Shown here one piece after another: positions 1 through 12,550 of a stretch of DNA of 64,000 nt. A program made the translations under genes and the position numbers. The number at the start of each line of letters is the position of its first letter. The stretch's first letter is position 1. The notes under the pieces were generated by a model that saw nothing but the letters and a program-made list of their open reading frames with translations, did no database searches and was not told the origin of the DNA. The DNA comes from Quillaja saponaria (Eukaryota > Streptophyta > Magnoliopsida > Fabales > Quillajaceae). The DNA lies in the NCBI GenBank assembly GCA_029379385.1, contig CM055611.1, forward strand, positions 15,508,062 to 15,572,061, given 5' to 3'.

Positions 1-1469
1 TATCAACTAGTCGAATACGATATCGATCGTCAAATATGATACCAACCATTATATGAACTGACCAAAAATTAAGACTGCCATCGTCAACCACAATTGAGAT
101 AATCAAAAAAGGTTGCAACTACCACTAAGACCCACTAGAGATTACGATAATTACCATTAGGATTTGTCAGAACTCAGACAATTATTATTGAACCTGCCAA
201 AGATGACCACAATCACCTTCAGAGACAAATACAATCACTATCGAAAGCCTCTAGAGACGATGATAACCATTATTAGAAGCTGCAAGAAACAACGACAACC
301 ACCGTTACAAACTTGAATCATAATTTTAGTTGTAATTATTTATGTGATCCAAACTCTTGTATTATAATTATAACCAATTCCAATTTTAGTTATGATTTTT
401 TATGTGATCCTAATTCTTATATTTTAATTATAATCAATTTCAATTTCACAAAATTATAGTTTTAGTATATTATAATAATGAGATAATTTTTATTTTTTGC
501 AATATTACATTCTTAAAGCCACATGCATATTAACATTACCACTTACATTTTTGTGTTGCCCAAAATGATAGAAAGACAAATTAGTGTTTTGATGATAAGT
601 ATAGAAATATTAAGGTTTTGTTTGATAATGCTCTTTGAGATATACTTATACTTATGAAAAGAATAAGTTACTTTTTGTACATTTGGTAAACAAAAAATTG
701 AAGTGTTTCTATTATGTTAAAAGCACCTCAAAAGATATTTTTAAAATTGGTTTATGCTCTTATAAATTTAAAAGTTTAATATAACCTTATTTTTAATAAA
801 AAAATTATAATATGATCAAACCAAGTTTAATTTTATAACTTTTACTTATTAATCACATCTTTTATATTATTTTATCAAATATTAATACTATAATTTTCTA
901 CAAACAATTATAATAAAATCAGAATATTATAATACCTCAAAAAACTACAAGTTTCTTATCAAAGAAAGCCCTTTCAAGCAAGACCACTCTATTGGGTCCC
1001 ATACGAATAATTATTTGCAAAACAAGATTTAATTACTATCAAAAAGACTCCGGAGGAATCAACTAAACACCCAAAAATAGTCCAGCTGAGGGGCCTCGTG
1101 ATAATTACATAATGCGAAACTCAAAAAACACGTGGCGACTAGACTAGATGGAAGAGACCAATATAAAGGCTGAGGGAGATTTGATTATTGCCTAAATTGA
1201 CAATTTCAAACAAACCCCCAGCATTTATTATTGGACCAAAATAGATTAGTGAATTTTTTAACTGAGTGTCTTAGCGTATTAAAAAGAGAAATTTGTTTAA
1301 AGGGAGAAACATGGATTTGCCTGTGGATTTATAATTATATGAGTGAGATATGAACAAAATCTCATCCTCTCCAAAAAATTTTATTTATTTATTATTATTA
1401 ATTTGTTTAATTCTTTTTGGGAAACAAATTGTGTGAGTAACCGGAGGGGAGAGGATCCGGAAATATTAT
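1..1469. other. Gene-free AT-rich flank
   Basis: I see no gene here. The first ~310 bases are less AT-rich and more mixed than what follows, and look like the tail of something entering from outside the window, but I cannot assign them. Bases ~955-1150 carry scattered matches to duplicated blocks seen again at 7.0, 11.5 and 35.6 kb, including a phrase containing CACGTGGCGACT, so this is probably an old, decayed member of the same repeat family. Confidence 0.5.
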
Positions 1470-1479
1470 GTGAATGATA

Positions 1480-2950
1480 TGTTTGTCTTCTTCATTTATT
1501 TAAATCTCAATAATTTCAATCGTTTTAGGTATAACTTAAATATCAAATTATTTGTGTTGTCAAAAAAAATAAAAAATGGACAACACCCACGGAAAAAAGA
1601 GACACTAAATATTAATAACCATATAAAGACATTGTTAGAATATGCATCACATCATATATTACATATCTTGTTTTTAATTTTGTATTTATATGCTCATATA
1701 ATATTAAAATTTTATTATTACTTTTAATAAAATTTCATATTAAACTGGAAAATGCTCACCTGCATATATATGAATTTATTCTTTAGATTTTGTATTTTTG
1801 AAAAATCAACTGCAACTAACATGTTTTGATATCAATATTTATTTTAGAGTAAATTACATTTTTCTCTTTAAAGATTTTATAAAATGATATTAAGATCTAA
1901 AATTTAGAATATATGATATTCACCTCACTTAGATTCATAAAAAAACTAACGGTATTAAAAATAATTTTAAAAAAAATACTTTAAAATCCTAAATTTTTCA
2001 TCAAAATGTCTCATTTTAGATTTTTACCATTTTCAAATGTGTACTAAATACTTACTTTTTTTATTGTACCTTCAATTTTTATTTATTTTTCTTCGTAGCA
2101 ATACATTATGTTAAATTTATTTTTTAATTTAAATTTATTCTTTCTAATAAAATAGGAAAAAAAAATAGTTTAAACATATATAAGTAAACTAGTATTTGTT
2201 AGTAGGGGTGTGCATGGCTCAGTTCAGTCCGGGTAGTGATAAATTTTTGAATTGAACCTAAATTTTTGGGTAGTAAAATTCATGAACCGAACCAAACCGA
2301 AAATAGGTATTACCCGAACTGAAAAAATATGACTAATTCGGTTCGGGTATTCGGTTACCGGAAATTTATCAATATTTCACTAAAATTAATTTAAAAATTA
2401 TATATTTTTTGTTTTTGAACCTCACACTTTTAAAATTCATTAGTTATTAAAAAAGAAAAATACAAAAAACATAATATATTAACATATTCAACACAAATAA
2501 AAATAAAAAATTATAAATTAATACAACAATACATTAAAAATAACAAATAAAATAAAAAGAAGTTATATATTTTGATTTTCGGGTAACCACGGGTACCCGT
2601 GTGTACTCTATCTCACTACTCGTAACCGAACCGAAAATAACGTGTATTAAATTTAACTATCCGAGCCGAACCGAATAAGAAAAATACTCGAATTTAACCG
2701 AACCTGTTGGTTTGAGTTTTTGGTTATACCGGGTTCCTTGCACAGCCCTATTTGTTAGTGATACCTCAACAAGAAAAATAAAACTTATAGTACCATTAAA
2801 AAGTTACAAGTCTTAACTTTACAAGACAAATAAGTCATAATTTTAATATTTACTTTCAAATAAGTCTTAAATAATAAAATAAAATATTTTCTTATCACTT
2901 TCATGTTTGTACTTTTTAAAAACATTTTAGGTTCAAAATAATAATCAAAT
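1480..2950. repeat. Diverged duplicated block A, copy 1 (interrupted)
   Basis: The stretch can be followed line by line against 10030-10870: shared phrases include the TTTCAATCGTTTTAGG start, the ATGCATCACATCATA segment, and the part running into TTTGTTAGTGATAC. Copy 1 is interrupted at 2204-2749 by a MITE that copy 2 lacks. No coding sequence is visible. It is one of several old blocks that recur in the first 12 kb. Confidence 0.7.
2204..2749. mobile_element. MULE-like non-autonomous element (MITE)
   Basis: The ends form a short terminal inverted repeat, AGGGGTGTGCA on the left and the complement of AGGGCTGTGCA on the right. The element is flanked by the 10-bp direct repeat ATTTGTTAGT (2194-2203 and 2750-2759). 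The interior is rich in AACCGAA and TTCGGGT palindrome-like words. The duplicated block at ~10.7 kb carries the same flanking sequence with a single target copy and no insert, which confirms the borders. A 10-bp target duplication fits Mutator-like elements better than hAT (8 bp); the superfamily is inferred from this alone. Confidence 0.75.
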
Positions 2951-3382
2951 AGTAATAAATTTCAAAAAACAAAAATCATCAAATTATAATTAGATATTTT
3001 CATAATTTTTCTCTTAAATAAAGAAAATATTTTCAGGACTAGGTATTTATATATATAACTTATTTAACTTTTTTTTCCCCCTACAAATATTAGAATTTAT
3101 CTTTTAAATTCTTACAAGTTTTAATTTTAGGGTTCATATTATGTAAAATAAAGAAACAACTCAAGCCTATTTTATTTAATATTAACATTAAAATTTACTA
3201 GTATATGTGTAAACTAAGTTTTTTATTCTATTGAAAATAATATAAAAAAAATTGAAATAAATTGTATTTCTATTAACACTAAGAAACTAAAAGTAAATGG
3301 TAATATAGAAAAATAAATATTTATGACTCATTTCCAAAGAAAAATAAAAATATGATATTTTCGTACTTTGACACTAAAATTA

Positions 3383-4195
3383 GGGCTAGTTTGGTACGTG
3401 AAAATGGTCATTTCATTCTATGTATGATTTCATGGAATAAATATTTTTTCGTTTAGTACGTTTTTAGCCTCAAAATACTCATTTCGTTCCATCCATTTTA
3501 TTTCATAGAAGTAAAAATCCTCAAACCCGCCCAGGGAGTGAGATTGCTCATTCCTACTTCTATGGAATTGGTGTAGTTTAGTTAACTGACCAAAAAACCA
3601 CTTTATCACATAAAATAATGATATTATTCATTAATAAATAAAATATATTTATTATTCAATTTAGTCAAATGAAAAAAATACCTTTCGTATCACATTAAAA
3701 AATAAAAAATTATATAAAATAAAAAATTTGTATATAAAAATAATAATAAATCAATTCATTTTAGTCAAATACAAAAATACCCTTTATATCATTGTAAATA
3801 ATATAATTATAAATAAATAAATTAGTTAAATAATTTCAAACTAAAATATTAATATTAATAAATAATAAAAATAAGAAATAAAAAAAAATATATCATTAAT
3901 AATAAATAATATAATTTTTTTAAGAAAAATTAATTAAAAAATTAAGAAATATATATTTTTCATAAATGATCTTTAATTTTTATTACTTTATCTATAGAGA
4001 GATATTTTTGTCATTTTAACATAACTTTAATATTATTTCATATCTAAAAATTGTATAGAAAATTAATAAATCGAATGAAATGATTACTTCTCATTGACTC
4101 TACCAAATAATATAATAGAATGATCATTCCATTTCATCTATATTTCATTCCCATTCCAATTCCGTAAAAATCATTCATACGTACCAAACTAGTCC
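3383..4195. mobile_element. PIF/Harbinger (Tourist-like) MITE, copy 1
   Basis: Terminal inverted repeats begin GGGCTAGTTTGGTACGT on the left and GGACTAGTTTGGTACGT, read inward, on the right. They are flanked by TTA on both sides (3380-3382 and 4196-4198). A TTA target and a GGGCTAGTTTGGT-type end are the usual marks of Tourist-like elements. The 813-bp interior is extremely AT-rich with no coding capacity. A second copy in opposite orientation lies at 24792-25676 and shares the subterminal sequence. Confidence 0.85.
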
Positions 4196-4247
4196 TTAGA
4201 GTTTTTAAATATTTTTTAAAAAATTAATATTTAGCACCATTAGATTT

Positions 4248-5045
4248 TATCAATCAAAGGGAGAGGAATGTCATATTCCCCAGAATTTGGAATTTAATGT
4301 TGTTTCAGTAAATTTAAAAAGATGAGAGTGTAATTTAATCTTAATTTTTTTCCTTCCAAAAAATAAATTATTATCATATTGTTGAACTCCAATTGCAAAT
4401 TCCAGTTTCTTAAAGATAATCAACCAGCAATTTTTATTTTTTGAACAATAACTTTCTATAAGAAACAACAAATTATGAACAGCTCATAAATATTAATTAT
4501 TGAAAATAATCAATGTATTTTCATTTAAATTATTGTCCCTATCAGAACGAAAAACACTAAATTACTACTTTGATCTCAAAACAAATGTTAACATCATTAA
4601 TTTTGATCTCTAAACAAATGTTAACATCATTCGTGTCAATCGGGGTCAATCAATATTATTATTTTAGGCCTAATCCAGCCTAGAATGACACCTGGATAAC
4701 AGTTCAACTGGTTGGGCAAGTCAGGGTTTTAAAACATTGGTTTAAACAAGAAATTTCTATAAGCAACAACAAATTATAAATAAAATTCATGTTGTCTGTA
4801 GATAAAAAATATATATATCATATGCATCTAACATCAACCATAATTCTCTATTTTATGTAAATAGATTCAAGTGTTATAATTTGTTTATTGAATATTAATC
4901 CAGTATTATTTTTACACTAAGATAAAATTAAATTATTATATATTATTATAACAACTTACAAAATGGATAGAAGAAGTATGCTTTATTTAAATTACACTCC
5001 TCTCAAAAAGAAAATTATTGTCACCCCTACTTACAATGATTAACA
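4248..5045. repeat. Diverged duplicated block E, copy 1
   Basis: The left part (4248-4480) matches 35195-35385, with shared words around TATTATCATATTGTTGAACTC and the CCAGTTTC phrase. The right part (4740-5045) matches 28585-28900, sharing CTATAAGCAACAACAAATTA, the ACATCAACCA segment and TATGCTTTATTTAAATTAC. A short 37-bp tandem duplication sits at ~4569-4631. No gene is visible. Confidence 0.65.
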
Positions 5046-5079
5046 ATCATAATTAAACATAATTGATCGAAAATATTGC

Positions 5080-5970
5080 TAGAAGACTGTTGCATGTCAA
5101 AAAACAGTAGGATTTAAAATTAGATTATGAAGCTATTCAAGATCTTAAAAAATTATCAAAAAACTGTTGCATGTCAAATAACTAATAGATTGTCAGGCTC
5201 AAGTGATCTTATACATTGGTTATCTATCTTGTCTTACTATTTACAATTTGTATTGGTGATATTAGTGAATTGTATTGTAATATTATTAAATTGAGTTAGA
5301 ATTTTTTTTGTTTTATTAATGAATATCTATTATTTTTATCTTTCATGATTATATAAGTTATCAGTTCAGTCTTTTAAGAATTTTCTCAATCAATTTTATT
5401 CTTCCAATTCAAAATTTCGCAAACAAGACTGAGATAATTTTTAAAAGATTGAACTGATAACTTATATAATCATGAAAGGGACTGAACTAGTACTTACTAT
5501 ATAGATAAAATATTAAGTAATAAATAATTTTTATAATTAAAAAAAAATTGAATCTCTAGTATTATAGAGTCCACCTACATTTGAGAATGATAATTTAATC
5601 TATCAAGTCAGATACATGAGTCTAATATGATTGAAATCAAATATTAACGTATTTACACAATTTGTAACAGTATTAAATTTAAAACAAATTATGATTCATT
5701 AAGTTTGGATCCATATTAAATTTTAACTAAAAAATTACTATAATATGTATGTACTTCAATTGGCTTCAATTGCAGTTTCTTAAAGATAACAAATGAACCA
5801 GTAAGTTTAATTATTTGTAAAGTTATTGCTTTAGACAATAACTTTCTAAAATGGATTGTAATTTGTAAAGTCAAAAAGTTATTTTGGTAAGGTTGGAACT
5901 CCAACAGTTTGTGTCTACTTAATCGTATCTATTAACAAACTTACCTTCAATGATTAATTTGCAATTCAAA
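5080..5970. repeat. Diverged duplicated blocks D (partial) and C, copy 1
   Basis: 5080-5335 resembles part of 8040-8230 (shared GGTTATCTATCTTGT and the following AATTGTATT phrase). 5550-5970 resembles 9080-9440 (shared TTTACACAATTTGTAA, the AGTTTGGAT..CATAT segment, and the CAATTGCAGTTTC phrase followed by AAAGATAA). A hairpin-forming insert at 5340-5478 separates the two. No coding sequence is seen. Confidence 0.65.
5340..5478. repeat. Long perfect-stem inverted repeat (foldback element)
   Basis: The arms 5340-5382 and 5436-5478 are reverse complements over 43 bases with two mismatches, around a 53-base loop. The outer stem reads CTTTCATGATTATATAAGTT. Related duplicated blocks at ~8.25 and ~20.67 kb lack this segment, so it looks like an insertion. 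It could be a small foldback MITE; if transcribed it would form a strong hairpin that could feed small-RNA production. No target duplication was recognised. Confidence 0.75.
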
Positions 5971-6029
5971 AAGTTATTTTTGGTAGGTTTGTACCTGCGT
6001 TTTTATTGTTAATTTCTTGACTAAACGAA

Positions 6030-6110
6030 TGAGCCCAAGTCTTGGATAGTTGACTACAACATTACATCCCAAAACATGTCATAATCCTGGAAATACACGT
6101 GGCGATTCAG
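6030..6110. repeat. Dispersed phrase related to the 680-bp satellite core
   Basis: The phrase running from CCCAAGTCTTGGATAGTTGA to ACACGTGGCGATTC parallels the core of the tandem array unit (GGAGTCTTGGATAATGGACT, then ACATCCAAAACAG). Further diverged relatives occur at ~7555-7635 and ~9535-9612. This suggests that the array grew from one member of a dispersed block family. By-eye similarity only. Confidence 0.5.
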
Positions 6111-6639
6111 AAAGACACGTGGCGATTCTTGGAAATCAACATGTAACATGCAGAATTGAGAAATTAAATTGTGTTGTCTATTCATGATCTTAAACAATTA
6201 TCAGAATATATATATGTATATAAATTGGCATATGCGAAGAACTGTTGAAGTATTTTAACTTTATTTAGTTTTTACTTCTGAAAAGACAAATGAGTTGATA
6301 CCTGAGTAAGGTGTGGTGGTTAACAAGAGAGGAGTTTTTTTTTTTTAGTTGAAGTTAATAAAAAAATTAATTGTATATATATTATAAGATAGAAAATTAT
6401 AGAGAGGATTTTTTTTTATAATAGGATAAATACAAATATAAAAGATAGATAGATACTTATACTGTAATGAAATGTTCATATTTTTAATTTATTTAAGATC
6501 ACACACGCCTCATGATTATTATTCACTACTTATTCTGTGTTATTATTCACTACTTATTTTGTGTTATTAATACACTATATCAATCCTAAATCTCTAATCC
6601 TCAAATTCATCCATTCTTAACTAAAGCATTAAGATAAAA

Positions 6640-7230
6640 AAATGTTGGCTCAATAAAAAATAAAAAAAATAAAAAAATCCAATGTTTCATTATTCTTATG
6701 CTACATGCACGTTAACATTACAAATTTGCAATTTTGTTTTGTTTGACATGCCAAACAGATATTTAAGTTTCCAATAAGGGAAATAGAAAGAAGAACAAAA
6801 TTGATTTAAAGGAATTGATTGATAACATTTTTCCATCTCTCAATTGATAATTTTAAAATCTTGTAAGGATTTATTTGATAAAAATAAAAATTGAGAGACG
6901 AAATTAATAATTTAAACATCTTTAAGGGATTCAAAATTGTAATTTAGTCAGAAGGACTAAAATTCCTGCGTCGAAGAAAGTACAAATCTTTTTGGTAAAA
7001 GGGAGACAAACTTATCAAGGAAAGATAAAAAAACAGTCAAGAGGAGCGGGGCACGTGAAAATGAGATGATGTACAAAAAATCAAAAACATGTGCCGACTC
7101 CAAAATAATAAGAAATTAAATTGCTTTGTCTCTTGTGCTTTTTAGATCTTAGACTAGACTAGTGACCCGATATTATATTCAATTTCATATTGTTAATTTC
7201 ATTGAGATTTGTTAGTAATGGTATCAACTT
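6640..7230. repeat. Diverged duplicated block B, copy 1
   Basis: Matches 11010-11745 over most of its length: shared CAATGTTTCATTATTCTTAT, CAATTGATAATTTTAAAAT, AGAGGAGCGGGGCACG and the GTGCTTTTTAGATCTTAG phrase. A shorter relative lies at 35405-35710. It contains G-box-like CACGTG words, but these recur because the block is duplicated. No coding sequence. Confidence 0.7.
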
Positions 7231-7259
7231 TAATTACAGTTTTATTCTTAATTAGAATT

Positions 7260-8290
7260 ATTTGGTTTTTGTTTATTATTGATTACACTGAGAATAAATT
7301 AAATAATGATTATAATAACTTACAAAAATGGATTTGAAGTGTGCTTTAATTAACTTCAATGATTAACAGTCGTGGGGCATACCTACGTTGGACCCATATA
7401 ACAAGATCAATTAGTCACGTGAAAAGACTCACTCCATTCATAATTAGTAAAAAAAAATCATCCTGACCAAAAAAAAAGCAAACAACTTCAATATTTAACA
7501 ACAAACTTGGGAGGGAAGACTGTTGGCATCGTCTTCTTTACTGAAAATGTGAACTCAAGTCTAGGATAGTGGGTATAACTTCATAAATAATATACATCCA
7601 AATAAAGTCCGAATCCCAAGACGTACACGTGGCCATTAAAAAATAAGTAAATGAAAGATGAGAATGAATTGAAATAATTCATAAATAGCTAATAAATAAT
7701 TTCTTAAAAGTTAAGACTGAGCTAAACTTTTTTTAAAAATGGGTGGATTTTAAAATTTATTTTAAGTCTATTTATTAAATTGAGCTAAGTTCAACCATTT
7801 TAAAATTTAACTTGTTTAATGTTATTATTATATTTCTTTATATAAATTTATAATAAATATATTTATATTAAAAAATAATCTAATTTATAACATATTTTGA
7901 TAGTAAACTATTTAAGTAGCCCTTTAATAGGTCTTAAATTATAATTTTTCTTGATGAGATGATTCGGACTTTGTCAAAGTTCAGTTTGCCACCATTAAAG
8001 TACACAAAATATGGACTTAAATGTGTAACATGCAAGATTTAAAAATTAGAATATGTAGTCGATTCAAGATCTTCAATTTTTTTTTAAAAACTAATATATT
8101 TTCAAGCTAACGTGACGTTATACGTTTGGTTATCTATCTTGTGTTATTATTTATAAATTGTTTTAGTGGTATTAGTGAATTGTGTTCTAATATTGTTGAG
8201 ATGTGTTAGAATATTTTATTTTATTAATTAATAAACATTCATTACTTGACATAGATATCTTCTATATTAATAAAATATTTTTATAATAAG
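7260..8290. repeat. Diverged duplicated block D, copy 1
   Basis: Matches 19900-20690 in order: TAGTCACGTGAAAAGACTC, ACACGTGGC, a long AT-rich middle, TACACAAAATATGGACTTAA, and the TTTATTTTATTAATTAATAA end. No gene is visible in either copy. Confidence 0.7.
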
Positions 8291-9079
8291 ATAAAATTTG
8301 ATCTCTACTATTACACAATCCTCTTATAGTTAGAAATGATAATTTGATCTATCAAGTCAGATATATAGTATAATACAAAGATTAGACTGGTCATTCGGAT
8401 TAGTTGATTCATTGTCTGGATGGTAGGTCATATTGTTTTGCGCCACATAATCGTTTTGTCGGTTAGACCTTGTATAATCCAAGAAAATCAAAAAACTTAA
8501 GAGAACCGAGCAAACCTAGATCGATTTTAGAAGTTGGACCATTTTTTTTTCTTACCTAAAATGTTCAAATTGAATTGAATTTTTAATATTTTAATAGGTA
8601 ATGCTAATATTCATTCAAATCTAGAAGAGATAAATGTATTTTTTGTTAATTTGTTTGGTATTATATGTATATAAGCTAAACAATTCTAATTTCTCCATCT
8701 GTTTGTATACTTTTATAAAATTTATATTTAATCATTTTTTATATTTTTATATTTATTATTTTCATACCCAAACACAAATTAAATTGAGATAAATAATATT
8801 ATATATGCCAGTGAGATTACTTATTATATTTTCTTATTAAACTCTTTGTTGTTGATTGAAAAATAGTAAAATAATAGTTGAAATATCAAAATAATTATAA
8901 ATATGATTATATTATGTATAATATTATTAAATATTAAATAAAATATATTTATGAAATAATCTGATCTAATTTGATCATATATTTAATCTTCATTAAATTA
9001 ATAATCAAGAGATTAACATTATTATATATAAATATATGAGCTCAGAGACCCAATAATATTTTTGAGTAGATTATAGGTC
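8291..9079. other. AT-rich interval without recognisable feature
   Basis: Mostly A and T, with one less AT-rich island at ~8375-8560 that has no coding potential I can recognise. I see no gene, RNA gene or clear repeat border. Confidence 0.4.
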
Positions 9080-9440
9080 TGATTTTTAAAACATTAAATA
9101 TGATTAAAAAAATTATAGTGTTTACACAATTTGTAAAAAAATTGAATTTAAATCAAATAATGATTTATGTAGTTTGGATACATATGAAACTTTAACTAAA
9201 AAAAAAAATCATTATAATATGTACTTCAATTGCAGTTTCCTAAAGATAATCAAATGAACCAGTTACATGTAAGAAATTATAGTTGCCCCTAAATTGTGAA
9301 CTCAATGACTCAGGCGGATTGTAATTTGTAAAATCAAAAAGCTATTTTTGAAAGGTTTGAACTCGAGAAGTTTGTGTTTACACAGATCTGAACCTAATCT
9401 AATCTACTAACATACCCACCTACACTAATTAATTTGGACA
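9080..9440. repeat. Diverged duplicated block C, copy 2
   Basis: Parallel to 5600-5970, including GTACTTCAATTGCAGTTTCC and the GATTGTAATTTGTAAA phrase. No coding sequence. The following ~100 bases (9535-9612) hold a relative of the satellite core phrase. Confidence 0.6.
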
Positions 9441-10029
9441 GTCACAGTGGCATACCTACTTGTTCACACAATTGTTTTGTTTGTTTGCAAATAGTAAGGG
9501 TAATCATTGCTAATTTCTTGACCAAACAATTGAGGCCAAGTCTGGGATAGTGGACTACAACCAAACATCCAAAAAAAAAAAAAGGTCCAAATCCCAAGAA
9601 ATACAAGTGGCGATCCAAAAAAAACACGTCAAGTATTAACTTACAAATTAAATTGTGTTGCCTGTTCAAAATCTTAAACAACTATCGGAACATTCAAAAA
9701 ATAAAAAAAGATTTTTAATATTATTAAATTGAGTTGATCTTGTTTTGTTGACACGAGAATTTTGATTCTCTCATATTATATACGAGAATTTTAAATTTTT
9801 TTTTAAGTGTTTCTAATTTCAAAACAGAGTCAAATTTTACAAAGCTAATTTTACTTTAATTTACCTCTTTTATATATGACCAAATTATCTTATAATAGGA
9901 AATGAGATAATCTGAATTGGTTGATATGGATATGCATATTTTGTTTTTATAATTTATTATATGTATAATTTATATTATTATATTACACATAAATGTTAGA
10001 TGGATCTCAGACTCATGTAAATTTGTCTG

Positions 10030-11750
10030 TTTTTATTTCTTCAATTTCAATCGTTTTAGGAATGAATGACTTAAATGTGGTTTGTTTGTGTCGTCACAAG
10101 AAAGAGTGGCTACACAGCTAAGAGAAAAAGACCACCAAAAATTGGCAATCATTTAAAGATATTTTAAAGAATGATAATGATAATATGCATCACATCATAC
10201 ATTACAAATCTTGTTTTTATTTTTAATTTATATGTTTGTATAACAATAAAAATTTGTCATTATTTTATACGAAATTTTATATTAAACCAGAAAATGTTCA
10301 CCTTCATATGAATTTTATTCTTTAGATCGTGTGTATTTTATGAAAAATTAACAACCAATTTGATTTGATATCAACATTTATTGTTTGAGAATTACATTCT
10401 TTTCTTTGAAGATTTACTAAAATAATATTAAGATTTAAAATTTAAATTATATGACACTCACTGTCTTTAAATTTACGAAATAACTAACGGAGTTAAAAAT
10501 AATGTGAACAAATACTTTGAAAAAATTATATTTTAAAATTTTACCATTTTTAAATTAGTACTAAATGCTTACTTTGTTTTTAATTTATATTTTTTATTGT
10601 AACCTCTATTTTTACTTATTTTTCTTCATAGCAATACTTTATGTTAAATTTATTTTTTTAATTTTAATTTATTTCTCTAATTAAAAAAATAATTTACAAA
10701 TATATAAGTAAATTAGTTTTTGTTAGTGATACGTGAAAAAGAAAATAAAACTTATTATATAATTAAAAAGTTATAAGTTTTAGCTTTTAAAATAAGTTAA
10801 AATAAAATATCTTCTCATCACTTCCACATTTGTAATTTTTTAAAAGGTTTAGGTTTACAATATTGATTAAATAGCGTAAAATTCCAAATGTTTCATTATT
10901 CTTATGCTACGTTTGTAATTTCACTTTGATATAAAAAAAAAATTAACTATATTAAAAACTCCAAATGGTAAACAAATATTTTCTCATCACTTTCACATTT
11001 GTACTTTTGTTGAAATTTCCAATGTTTCATTATTCTTATGCTACATGCACATTAACATTACAAATTTGCAATTTTGTTTTGTTTGGCATACCAAATAGAT
11101 ATTTAAGTTCCCAAATAAGAGAAATAGAAAGAAGAACAAAATTTATTTAAAGGATTTGATTGATAACATTTTTCTATCCCTCAATTGATAATTTTAAAAT
11201 TTTTTAAGGATTTAATTAATAAAATAAAAAATTGAGAGACAAAATTAATAATTTCGACATGGGATTCAATATTGTAGTCCAGGCAAAAGGACTAAAATTC
11301 CTGTGTCACCAGCTCGTTGTCAAAGAAAGGACAAATTTGATTTAATTGTTCGGGTTATAATTTTCCAAACAAATGATCGAATTTTGTTTTGATGGTAAGT
11401 CTAGAACCACAATCTTTTTTAGGTAAAAGGTAACAAACTTTCTGACAAAAAAAAAAAAGAAAAAAAAAAGAGACAAACTTATCAAAGAAATATCTAGTAG
11501 GTCCCACACGAAAAAGAAAAGAAAAATCGAGAACTAAGAACCCCAAAAACAATCAAGAGGAGCGGGGCACGGGAAAATTATATGATGCATAAAATAGAAA
11601 ACACGTGGCGACTCCTTGTAATAAAAAATTAATTTGCTTTGTCTTTTGTGCTTTTTAGATCTTAGTGTAGACTAGCGACTTGATATATCCATAATATATT
11701 GAATTTCGTATTGTTAAATTCATTGAGATTTGTTAGTAATGATACCAAAT
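10030..11750. repeat. Diverged duplicated blocks A and B, second copies, adjoining
   Basis: 10030-10870 repeats block A without the MITE present in copy 1, so the sequence at ~10715-10735 is an empty insertion site. 10870-11750 repeats block B. The A+B junction differs from copy 1, where blocks E, D and C lie between A and B, so the arrangement has been rearranged since duplication. No gene is seen. Confidence 0.65.
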
Positions 11751-12212
11751 TAAATTATAGGCTTCTTCGTATGTAAATTTATTCTTGTCACAATTATTAT
11801 GTTGGTTATTATTTTTTATATTTATTATACTATCTTAATTCTTAAATATCAATTATATTATATTTTATTAATATTTTTATGTAAATAAATTAATAAAAAG
11901 TCATCTATTTTTTAATATCTTGCTGTCAATTTATTAGTTTATAATTTCTGCCATAATCATAATTTGCCGGCGAATTTAATTATATTCAATTGAAAATATT
12001 AAAATTTTCACTATTAAATAATAGGATTTCAGATGTAATTATCTTAACACGTTTCTTGTCAGAGGCGAGTCATGTATAAGGAAGTGAATAATTTGATCCT
12101 ACTCAATTTAAACAAAATAAAAGATATGAAATTTTTATACTTTCTAGTTGATAAATAATTCTATTTACAATAAAATAAAATAAATGCATGTGTGTCATGT
12201 GACCAACATCTG

Positions 12213-12220
12213 TATAAATA
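12213..12220 (+). promoter_or_regulatory. TATA box of the first DUF247 gene
   Basis: TATAAATA in a GTATAAATATCGGAG context. The same element stands at the equivalent place (52288-52295) before the second gene copy, and sequence conservation between copies begins just upstream. A transcription start ~30 bases downstream would give a leader of ~300 bases before splicing. Confidence 0.65.
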
Positions 12221-12327
12221 TCGGAGATTGCAAGTGGCGGCCACTCAAAGTACATTCTTCAATCTTCATATATAATTGAATCTGATCAATTTGTGTTCTG
12301 CATAATAGAGGGTGATCCATTTTGAAG

Positions 12328-12550
12328 GTCAAAGTAATTTACTTACTCATTTATTTGATTTTTTCTTTTTATTATCTGGATGCATGTATATAATTGAATC
12401 TGATAATTTACTTTTCATTTTAATAAATATGCCACGAGTTGTCTTTATTCAAAAGCAGCGTACAAGACTCCCTTCTGCTGCTCTCTACAAACTCTTTAAT
12501 TTAGTGAGAAAGGGTTCTAAACAATTTTGTTTTCCTCACCATGTTTATAG
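12328..12550 (+). other. Probable 5' UTR intron
   Basis: The leader is T-rich and ends in a good acceptor, TTTTCCTCACC..TTTATAG at 12550. A donor is possible at 12328 (AAG|GTCAAA) or 12334 (AAA|GTAATT). The same acceptor is conserved at 52752, while the interval differs in length and content between the copies, as expected for an intron. Not proven; an unspliced long leader is the alternative. Confidence 0.5.

Noticed and set aside
5340..5478. Annotating the hairpin as a microRNA gene
   Set aside because: I recognise no known mature miRNA, and a long near-perfect stem fits a foldback element better; small-RNA data would be needed.
1080..11610. Cluster of CACGTG (G-box) words as a regulatory hub
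   Set aside because: The words recur because they lie in duplicated blocks, with no gene nearby except DUF247 copy 1, which has its own conserved promoter.
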